Counted from the first letter of the stretch, positions 43,390-52,757 are shown. The stretch is DNA of 64,000 nt from Pseudomonas arcuscaelestis (GCF_016881005.1 NZ_JACOPV010000006.1:62001-126000), one strand, 5' to 3'. Program-made: numbers and translations. Notes: generated by a model not told the origin, from the sequence alone.

Positions 43390-43673
43390 GGCGACTGCTG
43401 GTTGTAGCGTTGCTGGGCTTGCTGGTTAGCGGCTGCGCTACCGTGCGTACGCTGGATGCGGCCAAACCGGGCGCGCCGCTGGTGTACAGCGGCACGCGGC
43501 TGGACTTGTACGCGATGCAGGGTGGTTGTTGTGCCATGGACCGCTTTGGCGCCGAGGCCCCGAGTTATCCGGGGCTGGATCTGCCAGGTAGCGCCTTGCT
43601 TGATACCTTGTTGTTGCCGTTGTCGGTTTTGACCGCGTTGGGCGTGGGGTTTCAGGCGACTGGAGGGTTGTAG
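43386..43673 (+). CDS. YceK/YidQ-family lipoprotein
   Basis: This 95-residue protein begins with the lipoprotein signal [14 protein letters not shown] (Cys17). It continues with the YceK/YidQ signature: a short segment [18 protein letters not shown], Cys-Cys, then [23 protein letters not shown], a second hydrophobic stretch. The role in the family is unknown; it is likely attached to the inner face of the outer membrane. The ATG overlaps the ubiX stop (ATGA). Confidence 0.85.
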   Translation: MRRLLVVALLGLLVSGCATVRTLDAAKPGAPLVYSGTRLDLYAMQGGCCAMDRFGAEAPSYPGLDLPGSALLDTLLLPLSVLTALGVGFQATGGL

Positions 43674-43687
43674 CGGGTGGTTGTAAC

Positions 43688-43703
43688 GCGGGGCAAGCCC
43701 CGC
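43688..43703. terminator. Short REP-like hairpin at a convergent 3' junction
   Basis: GCGGGGCAAGCCCCGC can fold into a 6-7 bp stem. It is a half-REP with the GGGGCAAGCCCCGC word and stands between the YceK gene and a leftward reductase gene, so it may end both messages. Confidence 0.5.
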
Positions 43704-43705
43704 AA

Positions 43706-44347
43706 TTATTTCCCGAGCTTACGCAGCTCGTCCGATTCGACAACGCGAATTCCATCTTGCTCTTCCAACGCCAGGCGCCACAGCGCCCGGGCCAGTTGGC
43801 AGGCTTCGATGCCGCGGTATTTGCCGGGAATCAGTTTTGACAACGGGCCGGCCACGCGCTCGGCCAGGCGTGGTTCTACCCGGTCGCCAAGCAGCAACGA
43901 AGGTCGGGCAATGGTCAGTTGTGGCCAGTCCTGCGCTTTCAGGGCTTCTTCCATCTCACCCTTGACCCGGTTGTAGAACACCGAGGATTTCGAGTCAGCA
44001 CCCAGCGCGCTCACCACCAGCAGATGACGGGCGCCCATTTCGCGAGCACGTTTGCCGAAGGCGACCACCATGTCCAGGTCGACCGCACGGAAGGCCGGTT
44101 CCGAACCTGCCTGCTTGATCGTGGTTCCCAGGCAGCAAAAGGCGATATCGACGCGACCGGCCAGCTGCGGCAAGAAAATGGCAGGATCGCCGACCGGGTT
44201 TTCCAGGTGCGGGTGTTCGGCCAGGGGGCGCCGTGTAGGGGCCAGCACGCGGCTGACGGTAGGCTCGTTGAGCAACCGGTCGAGTAAATGTTCACCGGTA
44301 AGTCCGGTGGCTCCGGCAAGCAGAATGTGCTGAGGCGTCAAGTACAT
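43706..44347 (-). CDS. NAD(P)-binding Rossmann protein (TIP30/HTATIP2-like)
   Basis: This 213-residue protein has an N-terminal nucleotide-binding loop [15 protein letters not shown], the [14 protein letters not shown] and [30 protein letters not shown] segments, and [20 protein letters not shown], typical of the atypical short-chain dehydrogenase group near HTATIP2. The catalytic Tyr/Lys pair is in the YNRVKGE motif. The substrate is unknown. It ends 17 bases after the half-REP. Confidence 0.85.
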   Translation of the reverse strand: MYLTPQHILLAGATGLTGEHLLDRLLNEPTVSRVLAPTRRPLAEHPHLENPVGDPAIFLPQLAGRVDIAFCCLGTTIKQAGSEPAFRAVDLDMVVAFGKRAREMGARHLLVVSALGADSKSSVFYNRVKGEMEEALKAQDWPQLTIARPSLLLGDRVEPRLAERVAGPLSKLIPGKYRGIEACQLARALWRLALEEQDGIRVVESDELRKLGK

Positions 44348-44373
44348 GATGTCTCTCCCTTGATACAGTCAGC

Positions 44374-46104
44374 TTAGTGGTTGCTGACACTTTTTGCATG
44401 CACTGTCTCTTTGCCTGCATTGCTTTGCAACGCCTTGCGCGCCTGTTGCTGGCGCAGCCGTTGCCAGTGTTCGAGCACCTCGCTGGGCGCCCAGATTTGC
44501 GGTTCGGAAGGGTCAAAACCTTCCGCTGCCTCACGTTCGGCAACGCTGGCCTTGGCCAGTTCAAAGGCCTGGCGCAGATCGTCTGTCTGGTTCAGGGCCT
44601 GGGCGAACAGCGCGTCGCCGAAATAGGTGAAGTCGGCTTCTTCAGAACAGCCAAAGGACACGCGGTCGGCGCGCGATGCCGTCATGATCAGCGTCTTGCT
44701 ATCTTTGAGCGAATCGATGTATCCACCGGAGTAGCAGGCGGAGATCACGATGATCTTGTCGCGATCCTTCAGTGGCGCCAGCGAATTGGCGAGCGCGTCG
44801 GCCGGCAGGTCGGCCAATTGCAGACGTGGGATGTCGAGTACCAGTTCGTGGTCAGGGCTGCCATGGCTGGTCAGGTAGATAAATACCAGGTCTTCAGGGC
44901 CGGTTCGCTCGGCCAGCGTGCGTGCCGCTCGGGCAAGATTCTCACGGGTAGCCAGCGGCTTGTCATCGAGATGATCGCGGTGGTTGAGCAGGTTTATCTG
45001 GCCCACTGCGCCAAAACGGCTTTTCAGCAGCGCGCTGACATAATTGGCTTCTCGCAGAAACACGCTTTGCTTGCCGTCACCGGCCAAAGCCAGGCTGTAC
45101 AGCTCGATCTCAGGCGTCGAGGCGGGCACCTTGGTCAGTGCCTGTTCCAGCAAGTGACCTTGATTGAGTAACGCCAGCTCCAGTGGGTCGGGAAGCAGCC
45201 GGCCCTGTTCGTCACGTACGCGTTGGCCGTTGATCCAGTAGCCACTTTGGCTGCTGCCATCGGCTGAGGTCAGGCGGCCATGACCGTGATAAGTATCGTT
45301 TTCGAAAGCCCCGACATACTGGCTACCGTCGGCCAGTTGCAAGCGTCCCTGGCCCGAGAAGCGCCAGTCGTCGAAGCCGCCCTTGTAATGGCTGCCGTCG
45401 GCGCCGATCAACTCGCCCTTGCCATTGAGGGTACCGTCCTTGAACTGGCCGATCCAGACGTCACCGTCAGTACTTTCATAACGGCCACGTCCTTCCAGGT
45501 GGTTGTCGCGAAAGGCCCCGATGTACTGGTCGCCTTCGGCGCTATTGAAGGTTCCGCTGCCTTCGAGCAGGCCGTCCTTGAAGTGACCGCTGAACTGGTT
45601 GCCGCTGATGTCGCTGCGAATGCCCTCGCCATTGGGTTTGCCGTGGGCGAACAGGCCCTGGTACTGGCTGCCGTCGGCCAGCTCAAGCTGTCCGGCGCCA
45701 TTGTATTGATCGTCCTTGAATTGGCCGCGATACAGCAGGCCGTTTTCTTTGAGGGTGCCTTCGCCATCGCGACGCCCCATCTTGAAACCGCCGGTGTAGC
45801 TGCTTCCCGTGGTTTTCAGAGTGCCTTGGCCGTGGAACAGACCTTGCTGGAACTGGCCGCGGTAAACCTCGCCATTGCTGCCGTGCCACTCACCCTGGCC
45901 ATGCCATTGGCCAGCCTTGAAATTACCCGCATACCAACTGCCGTTGGGGTAATCGATGCGGCCCTCGCCCTGAAGCAGGCCATCGACCATTTGCCCGCGA
46001 TAGCGCCCGCCATCGGGCAACCGGGCGTCGGGTGGGAGCAGCGGCTCGCCTTCGCCACAGGCAGTGAGCAATAGGATCAGGGCAAGCGGAACGAGTGGGC
46101 GCAT
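44374..46104 (-). CDS. MORN-repeat lipoprotein with C13/caspase-like peptidase domain
   Basis: This 576-residue protein starts MRPLVPLALILLLTAC, a lipoprotein signal with Cys16. About 12 MORN repeats follow (around residues 30-310; YRGQF, YTGGF, YIGAF, WIGQF, YKGGF, YVGAF types). A C-terminal peptidase domain of the C13 legumain/caspase clan comes next (about 340-545), with EDLVFIYLTSHGS (His414), ISACYSGGYIDSLKD (Cys457) and TASRADRVSFGCS. Both catalytic residues are intact. The combination of outer-membrane anchor, MORN fan and cysteine protease is unusual and its target is unknown. The gene lies between a Rossmann reductase and MaoC genes, all on the minus strand. Confidence 0.83.
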   Translation of the reverse strand: MRPLVPLALILLLTACGEGEPLLPPDARLPDGGRYRGQMVDGLLQGEGRIDYPNGSWYAGNFKAGQWHGQGEWHGSNGEVYRGQFQQGLFHGQGTLKTTGSSYTGGFKMGRRDGEGTLKENGLLYRGQFKDDQYNGAGQLELADGSQYQGLFAHGKPNGEGIRSDISGNQFSGHFKDGLLEGSGTFNSAEGDQYIGAFRDNHLEGRGRYESTDGDVWIGQFKDGTLNGKGELIGADGSHYKGGFDDWRFSGQGRLQLADGSQYVGAFENDTYHGHGRLTSADGSSQSGYWINGQRVRDEQGRLLPDPLELALLNQGHLLEQALTKVPASTPEIELYSLALAGDGKQSVFLREANYVSALLKSRFGAVGQINLLNHRDHLDDKPLATRENLARAARTLAERTGPEDLVFIYLTSHGSPDHELVLDIPRLQLADLPADALANSLAPLKDRDKIIVISACYSGGYIDSLKDSKTLIMTASRADRVSFGCSEEADFTYFGDALFAQALNQTDDLRQAFELAKASVAEREAAEGFDPSEPQIWAPSEVLEHWQRLRQQQARKALQSNAGKETVHAKSVSNH

Positions 46105-46191
46105 GACGGGGTCCGGACGAGTAAGGCCCCGAGTATGCCGCACAATGTGCTGGCTGAAACAGCCACAGAGCTGTTTCAGCATAAGGCAGCT

Positions 46192-46647
46192 TCAGACGAA
46201 GCAGAGCGTCAACGGTTCGGCGATATAGGCGGGCTTTTCCTGGCCTTCGATTTCCAGGGTTGCGGTAATCTTCAGCAACCATTGGCCGGGCTTCTTTTCG
46301 ATGGCCTCGGCCAGGTCGACCTTCAGCCTTACATTGCTGTTTACTTTCACGGGCTGGATGAAACGCACGCTGTCGAGGCCATAGTTGACCACCATTTTCA
46401 GGCCCTCAGGAAGCACAAGAATGCCTTCCATCAGTTTGGGGATCAGCGACAGGGTGAGAAAACCGTGGGCGATAGTGCTGCCAAATGGCGTTTTCGCTGC
46501 CTTCTCGGGGTCTACGTGGATGAACTGAAAGTCGCCGGTGGCTTCGGCGAACAGGTTGATGCGGTCTTGATCGATGGTCAGCCATTCGGAACGTCCCAGT
46601 TCCTTACCAACGTACTGCGAAAGCTCTGCAACAGGTACATGGGGCAT
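46192..46647 (-). CDS. MaoC-type (R)-specific enoyl-CoA hydratase (PhaJ-like)
   Basis: This 151-residue hot-dog-fold protein has the R-hydratase motif AEATGDFQFIHVDPEKA (catalytic Asp/His pair) and TIAHGFLTLSLIPKLM. Relatives (PhaJ) hydrate enoyl-CoA from beta-oxidation to (R)-3-hydroxyacyl-CoA for polyhydroxyalkanoate or other use. The length is normal. It is divergent from lrgAB, with a palindrome in between (46720-46744). Confidence 0.9.
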   Translation of the reverse strand: MPHVPVAELSQYVGKELGRSEWLTIDQDRINLFAEATGDFQFIHVDPEKAAKTPFGSTIAHGFLTLSLIPKLMEGILVLPEGLKMVVNYGLDSVRFIQPVKVNSNVRLKVDLAEAIEKKPGQWLLKITATLEIEGQEKPAYIAEPLTLCFV

Positions 46648-46719
46648 CGTGACTCTCCAGATTGTTGTTGGTTTTCTTATGACTTTGGCAGATTCAAAAG
46701 TCTAAGATCATCACGCCTG

Positions 46720-46744
46720 AACATAGCGGTCAAGTCGCTATGTT
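46720..46744. promoter_or_regulatory. Palindrome between the maoC-type and lrgA genes
   Basis: AACATAGCG (46720-46728) and CGCTATGTT (46736-46744) form a perfect 9-base inverted repeat with a seven-base centre in the divergent gap. Both position and spacing fit a dimeric repressor site controlling one or both promoters; TetR- or LysR-type proteins bind similar sites. Confidence 0.5.
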
Positions 46745-46783
46745 TTGACGAATATCAGGACATAGGCAGCTCGTTAGCGTGCT

Positions 46784-46789
46784 TATAAT
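46784..46789 (+). promoter_or_regulatory. -10 element of lrgAB
   Basis: A perfect TATAAT occurs 26 bases before the lrgA ATG. No good -35 hexamer lies 17 bases upstream, which suggests activator help or dependence on the palindrome at 46720. Confidence 0.45.
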
Positions 46790-46815
46790 GGCCGCCAGGC
46801 CCGAAGGAGAAAGTT

Positions 46816-47178
46816 ATGCTGTTGCGTGGTTTGACCTGGCTGGTGCTGTTTCAGTTGGTGGGAACGGCGATCAACCATTTGTTTGTGCCCATTTTGCCTG
46901 GGCCGATCATCGGTCTTTTGCTGCTACTGGTGTTTCTGATGATGCGCGGTGAAGTTGGTGCGCCCCTGAGCGAGGCGGCCAACAGCTTGCTGCGCTACCT
47001 GCCATTGCTGCTGGTGCCGCCAGCGGTGGGCGTGATGGTGTATGCCGCGGACATCGCCGCGGACTTCTGGGCCATTGTCGGCGCACTGGTGCTGTCTGCC
47101 TTGATTACCCTGGCCTTTGTCGGCGTGCTGATGCAAAAGCTTATTGCCCGTCAGGGCAAGCGTGAGGGGCAGCCATGA
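46816..47178 (+). CDS. lrgA: LrgA/CidA holin-like protein
   Basis: This 120-residue protein has four membrane segments: LVLFQLVGTAINHLF, PGPIIGLLLLLVFLMM, SLLRYLPLLLVPPAVGVMVY and FWAIVGALVLSALITLAFVGVL. That is the CidA/LrgA pattern with the LPLLLVPPAVG signature. The family modulates murein hydrolase export and lysis, or pyruvate-type metabolite flux. AGGAG stands 7 bases before the ATG. It is followed in overlap by LrgB. Confidence 0.92.
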   Translation: MLLRGLTWLVLFQLVGTAINHLFVPILPGPIIGLLLLLVFLMMRGEVGAPLSEAANSLLRYLPLLLVPPAVGVMVYAADIAADFWAIVGALVLSALITLAFVGVLMQKLIARQGKREGQP

Positions 47179-47891
47179 GCCTGGACTGGAGCGGCGCCGT
47201 CAACGCTGTTATTCACCACCCACTGTTCGGCATCGGTATTACCCTCGGGGCGTACCAACTGGTGTTGGCAGCCTATGAGAAAACCCGCTGGATCTTCTTG
47301 CAGCCGGTGTTGGTCTCGATGCTTGTAGTCATTGGCGTACTGCTCGTTTGTGGCCTTTCTTACAATGAGTATCGAAAAAGTACCGAGATCATGAGCATTC
47401 TCCTCGGTCCTGCGACCGTTGCGCTGGCCGTGCCGCTGTATCTCAATCTGCGGCGGATTCGTCAGCTGTTCTGGCCTACCTTTACTACGCTGGTAATCGG
47501 AGGGGTGGTGGCCACGGGCGCTTGCGTTTTGCTCGGCTGGTGGTTTGGCGCCGAGCACATGATCCTGATGACCATGGCACCCAAGTCGGTCACCTCGCCA
47601 ATTGCCATGCTGGTGGCTGAGCAGATCGGCGGCGTGGCGGCTTTGGCGGCGGTGTTCGTGCTGATTACCGGTGTTATCGGCGCTATCTTCGGCCCAGGCC
47701 TGTTGTCACGATGTGGCGTGCACAGTCCCGAAGCGCGGGGTATGGCGTTGGGTGTCACCGCTCATGCAGTGGGCACTTCGGTGGCCCTGCAGGAAAGTGA
47801 TGAATGTGGTGCCTTTGCGGCACTGGCGATGAGCCTGATGGGGGTTGCCACCGCGGTGTTCCTGCCGTTGGCAGTCAGCCTGGTAGCTTGA
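47175..47891 (+). CDS. lrgB: LrgB-family membrane protein
   Basis: This 238-residue protein has about six or seven membrane segments and the LrgB signatures GPATVALAVPLYLNLRRIRQ, MTMAPKSVTSPIAMLVAEQIGG, and GVHSPEARGMALGVTAHAVGTSVAL. It forms the partner of LrgA in the inner membrane. Its ATG overlaps the lrgA stop (ATGA), behind GAGGGG. Confidence 0.94.
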   Translation: MSLDWSGAVNAVIHHPLFGIGITLGAYQLVLAAYEKTRWIFLQPVLVSMLVVIGVLLVCGLSYNEYRKSTEIMSILLGPATVALAVPLYLNLRRIRQLFWPTFTTLVIGGVVATGACVLLGWWFGAEHMILMTMAPKSVTSPIAMLVAEQIGGVAALAAVFVLITGVIGAIFGPGLLSRCGVHSPEARGMALGVTAHAVGTSVALQESDECGAFAALAMSLMGVATAVFLPLAVSLVA

Positions 47892-47900
47892 GGACTTGCA

Positions 47901-48491
47901 ATGACGTTACCCCTGTTTCCGCTAAATACCGTGCTGTTCCCGGGATGCTTCCTTGATTTACAGATCTTTGAAGCACGCTATCTCGACATGATCGGCCGCA
48001 TCATGAAGCAGGGTGGCGGCTTCGGGGTGGTGTGCATTCTCGAGGGTCAGCAGGTTGGCACCGCGCCCACAGGCTTTTCGCAGGTCGGCTGTGAGGCGGT
48101 TATTCGCGATTTCCAGCAGCAGGACAACGGCTTGCTCGGCATTCGGGTCGAGGGCACCCGACGTTTTCGCGTGGGGCCGTTCGAGGTACAGAAGGACCAA
48201 CTGTTGATGGCCGATGTGTCCTGGCTGCCAGAGCAGGAGGACAGTCCCCTGGAAGATGATCACCACGATCTGCTCGCACTGCTGCAAGCCTTGGGTGAGC
48301 ACCCCATGGTCGAGGCCTTGGGCATGCCGGTGACGGTCGCCGGTCAGCAGGCATTGGCCAACCAGCTGGCCTATTTGCTGCCCTTTGTCGAGGAAGACAA
48401 ACTCGAACTGCTCGAGATCGATTCCCCGCAGCAACGCCTGGACGCCATCCAGGCATTGCTTGATCGACTACAAGGTGAACTGTTCGCCTGA
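47901..48491 (+). CDS. LON N-terminal domain protein
   Basis: This 196-residue protein consists only of the substrate-binding domain of Lon protease: LPLFPLNTVLFPGCFLDLQIFEARYLDMI at the N-terminus, GTAPTGFSQVGCEAVIRDFQQ, then a helical C-terminal half. No AAA+ or peptidase domain follows. Such stand-alone LON domains are common in pseudomonads; a role in protein quality control is possible. It lies 9 bases after lrgB and converges with the DedA-PAP2 gene, with only four bases between stops. Confidence 0.9.
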   Translation: MTLPLFPLNTVLFPGCFLDLQIFEARYLDMIGRIMKQGGGFGVVCILEGQQVGTAPTGFSQVGCEAVIRDFQQQDNGLLGIRVEGTRRFRVGPFEVQKDQLLMADVSWLPEQEDSPLEDDHHDLLALLQALGEHPMVEALGMPVTVAGQQALANQLAYLLPFVEEDKLELLEIDSPQQRLDAIQALLDRLQGELFA

Positions 48492-48495
48492 TTCG

Positions 48496-49812
48496 TCAGT
48501 ATTGGTAACGCAGCAGGGCATGTGGCAGCGAATGCAGACTGAAGAACGCCAGTAAGGCGACACACGCCGGCAGAATCAGCCACCAGACCTTCAGTGGCAG
48601 GGCGGTGAGGGGCTCGCGACGCTGGATCAGGGTCAGGCTGGTAGCGCAGATGCAGCAGGCAAGCATGGCGCCAGCGAGAATATCGGTTGGCCAATGCGCA
48701 CCCAGATACACCCTCGAAAGCGCAATCGCCAATGCTGGCAGGCAGCCGAGCAAAATCCAGGTCAGGCGCATGCGCGCCGGTTGGCCGCGCCCTGCCAGTA
48801 CCGCCAGTACCAGAAAGAATGCAAAGGCTGCCGAGCTGTGGCCACTGGGCATGCTGTAGGTTGTCAGCGGATCGCTCAGAACCTCTGGGCGGGCGCGGGC
48901 AAACAGCCATTTCAAGCTGCCATTGGCCAGCGCCGTACCTATCAGCGTAGCGCCGGCAAAAATCGCCGGTCGCCATTGCCGTGCCAACAGCAACAGCCCG
49001 GTCAACAGCCCGCCAAGAATGAACTGGGTGCGAAAATCGCCCATGCGCGTAATCAGTACCACGCTGCCGTCGAGGAAGGTGCTGCGATGCTCCTGGATCA
49101 GTGTCATCAGGCCCTGGTCGAATTCGTGCAGGTACGGCCAACCGAGAAACAAGGCTGCCAGTGCCGCCAGGCTCAGCCCGGCAATTACCCGGGTGCCGTA
49201 GCGCATGCTGCGCAAACTGCAGTTGATACTCACACCCAGCAGCAACGCCAGGCCGGCGGAAATCATCCCGGCATCGAGCCAGAAGCCTTCAGGCAGTGGC
49301 AAGCGCATCGCCGCGCCTGTCGCCCAGCCAGGTAGCAGGTAGGCCACCGACCAGCCGGCGCCGGCTAGCAGACTGACGGCAATAAAGCGTGGCAGGGGCA
49401 TGTCGAACATGCCGGCGACCATCGGCAGCATGGGTCGTAGCGGTCCGATAAAGCGACCAACCAACAAGCTGGCGATGCCATAGCGCTGGAAGTAGCTTTC
49501 AGCGCCGCCGATCCATTCCGGGTGATGGCGCAGTAGCGGCAGTCGGCGGATGTTCTGATGAAACTTGCGCCCCAGCGTGTAGGAAATGGCGTCACCCAGC
49601 AGGCCGCCAAAGAATCCCAGCAGCAGGGTTTCGCCTAGCGACAGGGCGCCACTGCCGGCCAATACAGCCACAGCGAACAGCAACACCGTGCCGGGCACGA
49701 TGATGCCGGCAATGGCCAGGCACTCCACGCAGGCCACCAGAAAAATCGCCAATCCAAGCCATTGCGGGTTGGCGCCTAGCCAACCGGTAAGGCTGTCGAG
49801 CCATTGGCCCAT
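48496..49812 (-). CDS. DedA-PAP2 fusion membrane protein
   Basis: This 438-residue protein has an N-terminal DedA domain (about 1-200; VECLAIAGIIVPGTVLLFAV, LGDAISYTLGRKF, RFIGPLRPMLPMVAGMFDM) and a C-terminal PAP2 phosphatase domain (about 225-420). The PAP2 motifs are complete: KWLFARARP, SMPSGHSSAAF and SRVYLGAHWPTD. The fusion joins a proposed lipid-phosphate flippase with a lipid phosphatase, consistent with recycling of undecaprenyl pyrophosphate. This arrangement occurs in other pseudomonads. Active-site residues are all present. Confidence 0.93.
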   Translation of the reverse strand: MGQWLDSLTGWLGANPQWLGLAIFLVACVECLAIAGIIVPGTVLLFAVAVLAGSGALSLGETLLLGFFGGLLGDAISYTLGRKFHQNIRRLPLLRHHPEWIGGAESYFQRYGIASLLVGRFIGPLRPMLPMVAGMFDMPLPRFIAVSLLAGAGWSVAYLLPGWATGAAMRLPLPEGFWLDAGMISAGLALLLGVSINCSLRSMRYGTRVIAGLSLAALAALFLGWPYLHEFDQGLMTLIQEHRSTFLDGSVVLITRMGDFRTQFILGGLLTGLLLLARQWRPAIFAGATLIGTALANGSLKWLFARARPEVLSDPLTTYSMPSGHSSAAFAFFLVLAVLAGRGQPARMRLTWILLGCLPALAIALSRVYLGAHWPTDILAGAMLACCICATSLTLIQRREPLTALPLKVWWLILPACVALLAFFSLHSLPHALLRYQY

Positions 49813-49816
49813 CGTG

Positions 49817-50509
49817 TCAGTTTCCTTGTGTCAGTAAAAAATAGTCCCGGCCTTCGACTTGCCCCCGACGCAGCGGGTTCCGTGTGCACTGGCGGGCAAA
49901 GTCGGCGTCGACGAAACGAAACAGCAGATGTTCATCGCGGCCCGTGGGAATGCCTAGGCGGGTTGTCTGGATAATGTGTTTCACATTGATACCGCAGTCT
50001 TCGACGAACAGCTGTTCAGGATCGAAGCGTTTGGCATCCCAGTTCGGTACCTTCAGGCCCAGAGCCTTGCACAACAGGGTCTGCCCGGCGCACAGGCGTT
50101 CGACTGGGCGGGGCTCACCGCTGGCGTCGGGGTTGTTCAGTTGCATTTGTGCCAGGCTGTTGTCGTCGGAGATGGCGTCGACAAATGGAAAGGCTGATTT
50201 GATCAACACAGCATTGCCGGGCCCGTGAGCGCTGAAGTTCAGCGAGTCACCGCCGCGGGCATAGTACATGTAGATGTGCCCGCCATTGAGGAACAGTGCC
50301 TTGCGCTTCTCGGTGTAGCCAAGCGAGGCGTGGCTGCCTTTGTCGCTGAGGTAGTAGGCCTCGGTTTCAATGATTCGCGCCGACAGCCAGTAAGGGCCAT
50401 GACGGTGGCGGATAACCTTGCCCAGCAGCGCCTTGGCCAAATCCTGCGGGTCGCGGTCGAAGAAGCTGTCGGGCAAGGCCCGGGGCGGGCAGGGGGCGGA
50501 GTCAGGCAT
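49817..50509 (-). CDS. mpg: 3-methyladenine DNA glycosylase (AAG/MPG family)
   Basis: This 230-residue glycosylase removes alkylated or deaminated purines. Family signatures include LAKALLGKVIRH, IIETEAYYLSDKGSHASLGYTEK with the catalytic Glu, and GGHIYMYYARGGDSLNF. The C-terminal VEGRDYFLLTQG is typical of the group. ATG 50509 is used; an in-frame TTG 39 bases upstream is less likely. The stop falls just before the DedA-PAP2 start, so the two may be co-transcribed. Confidence 0.93.
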   Translation of the reverse strand: MPDSAPCPPRALPDSFFDRDPQDLAKALLGKVIRHRHGPYWLSARIIETEAYYLSDKGSHASLGYTEKRKALFLNGGHIYMYYARGGDSLNFSAHGPGNAVLIKSAFPFVDAISDDNSLAQMQLNNPDASGEPRPVERLCAGQTLLCKALGLKVPNWDAKRFDPEQLFVEDCGINVKHIIQTTRLGIPTGRDEHLLFRFVDADFARQCTRNPLRRGQVEGRDYFLLTQGN

Positions 50510-50562
50510 GCTGGCGGTTTCGCAGTAGTCAGGGGCCGATAATAGCAATTTCTTCCCGGCTT

Positions 50563-50583
50563 GGAGCGGGCTTGCCCCGCGAT
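50563..50583. repeat. Single REP core
   Basis: One copy of the REP core GAGCGGGCTTGCCCCGCGAT stands in the gap between mpg and proA. Unlike the other copies it has no clear inverted partner, so it is an orphan REP. Confidence 0.65.
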
Positions 50584-50752
50584 CAACTGCGCAGCGCTCG
50601 TACGTCTGACCCCTCGGAGTGATCTCAGGGGCAGGCTGGCTTCTACAGGTTTTGTATAAGTGTTTTCGACCATCCGCCTGTCACCGCTGGGCGTCAGGCG
50701 GCGTGACAGTTATACTCAGCCGATTTTCCCCTTCGCCAAGACCACTGAGCCC

Positions 50753-52024
50753 ATGACTGAGTCCGTTCTTGACTACATGACCCGCCTGGGTCGCGCTGCC
50801 CGCGAGGCTTCTCGCGTCATTGGCCGTGCCAGCACCGCGCAGAAAAATCGCGCCTTGCAGGCCGCTGCCAATGCGCTGGACGCTGCTCGCGACGAATTGT
50901 CCGCTGCCAACGAACTGGATCTGGCCGCTGGTCGCGCCAACGGTTTGGAAGCTGCCATGCTCGAGCGCCTGGCGCTCACCCCTGCGCGTATCGACAGCAT
51001 GATCGTCGGCTTGCGTCAGGTTGCAAGTCTTCCAGATCCAGTCGGTGCTATTCGTGACATGAGCTACCGGCCATCGGGTATCCAGGTCGGCAAGATGCGC
51101 GTACCGCTGGGGGTGATCGGGATCATCTACGAATCACGGCCAAATGTGACCATCGATGCGGCCAGCCTGTGCTTGAAGTCGGGCAATGCCACTATTCTGC
51201 GCGGCGGTTCCGAAGCGATTCATTCCAACCGTGCCATTGCTGCCTGCATCCAGCGCGGCCTGGCCGAAGCCGGCCTGCCCGCAGCGGTTGTGCAGGTGGT
51301 AGAAACTACCGACCGTGAAGCAGTAGGTGCGCTGATCAGCATGCCTGAGTACATCGATGTGATCGTACCGCGAGGCGGCAAAGGCCTGATCGAGCGGGTC
51401 AGCCGTGACGCGCGTGTGCCGGTAATCAAGCATCTGGACGGTATCTGCCACGTCTACGTCGCCGAACATGCCGAGCTGGACAAGGCCCGGCGCATCGCTT
51501 TCAACGCCAAGACCTACCGTTATGGTATTTGCGGTGCGATGGAAACCTTGCTGGTCGATCAGCGTGTCGCCGCGAACTTTTTGCCGGAAATGGCGAGTCA
51601 ATTTCGGGAAAAAGGCGTCGAACTTCGCGGTTGCGAGCGCACGCGCGAAATCATCGAAGCGCTGCCGGCCACTGAAGAAGACTGGAACACTGAATACCTC
51701 GCCGCGATCTTGTCGATCCGCGTAGTAGACGGCCTGGACCAGGCGATCGAGCACATCAACCGCTACGGATCGCACCACACCGATTCCATCGTTACCGAAC
51801 ACCAGGGGCAGGCCCGGCGTTTCACTGCCGAGGTCGATTCGTCTTCGGTAATGATCAACACCCCAACCTGCTTTGCAGACGGTTTCGAGTACGGCCTGGG
51901 CGCAGAGATCGGTATTTCCACCGATAAACTGCATGCTCGCGGCCCGGTCGGCCTGGAAGGCCTGACTTGCGAAAAATACGTAGTGATCGGAGACGGTCAA
52001 CTGCGTGGACAGGAGTCGATCTGA
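50753..52024 (+). CDS. proA: Gamma-glutamyl phosphate reductase
   Basis: This 423-residue NADPH enzyme converts gamma-glutamyl phosphate to the semialdehyde in proline synthesis. It shows [36 protein letters not shown], the nucleophile in [16 protein letters not shown], and [24 protein letters not shown] 50753 is the family start; a longer in-frame start is rejected. A TATACT box at 50711-50716 may be its -10. The end overlaps the 5' extension of the nadD frame. Confidence 0.96.
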   Translation: MTESVLDYMTRLGRAAREASRVIGRASTAQKNRALQAAANALDAARDELSAANELDLAAGRANGLEAAMLERLALTPARIDSMIVGLRQVASLPDPVGAIRDMSYRPSGIQVGKMRVPLGVIGIIYESRPNVTIDAASLCLKSGNATILRGGSEAIHSNRAIAACIQRGLAEAGLPAAVVQVVETTDREAVGALISMPEYIDVIVPRGGKGLIERVSRDARVPVIKHLDGICHVYVAEHAELDKARRIAFNAKTYRYGICGAMETLLVDQRVAANFLPEMASQFREKGVELRGCERTREIIEALPATEEDWNTEYLAAILSIRVVDGLDQAIEHINRYGSHHTDSIVTEHQGQARRFTAEVDSSSVMINTPTCFADGFEYGLGAEIGISTDKLHARGPVGLEGLTCEKYVVIGDGQLRGQESI

Positions 52025-52055
52025 CTTGGCTGAGCGCAAACCGCTCGCCCCAGTC

Positions 52056-52712
52056 ATGACGATGTCGACCGCCCGGCGCATTGGCGTGCTCGGCGGGACA
52101 TTCGACCCGGTGCACATCGGTCACCTGCGCAGTGCGCTTGAGGTGGCCGAAGGACTGGCGCTGGACGAGCTGCGGCTGATGCCCAATGCCCGCCCGCCGC
52201 ACCGCAACACGCCGCAGGTATCGGCGCAGGACCGTTTGGCTATGGTCCGCTGTGCGGTGAAAGGCGTGCCGACATTGTCGGTGGATGCACGCGAACTGGC
52301 GCGCGACACGCCGTCGTATACCATCGAGACACTCGAGCTGATGCGTGCTGAACTGGCCGCTACGGATCAACTGTTTCTGCTACTGGGTTGGGATGCATTT
52401 TGCGGCCTGCCCAGTTGGCATCGTTGGGAAGAATTGCTGCAACACTGTCACATCCTGGTACTGCAACGCCCGGATGCCGACGTCGAGCCACCGGATGCCC
52501 TGCGCAACCTGTTGGCCGCACGCTCAGTCAGTGATCCGCAGGCCCTGGTTGGGCCTGCGGGAAATATTGCATTCGTCTGGCAGACGCCGCTTGCGGTGTC
52601 AGCCACGCAGATCCGACAGCTGCTGGCCAGCGGCAAGTCGGTGCGGTTTCTGGTGCCGGACGCAGTACTGGCCTACATCGATGCGCACAACCTGTACCGT
52701 GCGCCGAACTGA
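52056..52712 (+). CDS. nadD: Nicotinate-nucleotide adenylyltransferase
   Basis: This 218-residue enzyme makes deamido-NAD from nicotinate mononucleotide and ATP. The nucleotidyltransferase motif [15 protein letters not shown] (HIGH) and the C-terminal [13 protein letters not shown] are intact, and [19 protein letters not shown] is typical. The start is uncertain: ATG 52056 is used, but ATG 52062 or a TTG at 52026 (giving [10 protein letters not shown]) are possible. It follows proA closely and is upstream of rsfS, a conserved pairing. Confidence 0.92.
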   Translation: MTMSTARRIGVLGGTFDPVHIGHLRSALEVAEGLALDELRLMPNARPPHRNTPQVSAQDRLAMVRCAVKGVPTLSVDARELARDTPSYTIETLELMRAELAATDQLFLLLGWDAFCGLPSWHRWEELLQHCHILVLQRPDADVEPPDALRNLLAARSVSDPQALVGPAGNIAFVWQTPLAVSATQIRQLLASGKSVRFLVPDAVLAYIDAHNLYRAPN

Positions 52713-52757
52713 AGGTGCTGCGAAGCGCCTCACACTATTGAGTTGAAAGAGTTTTAT

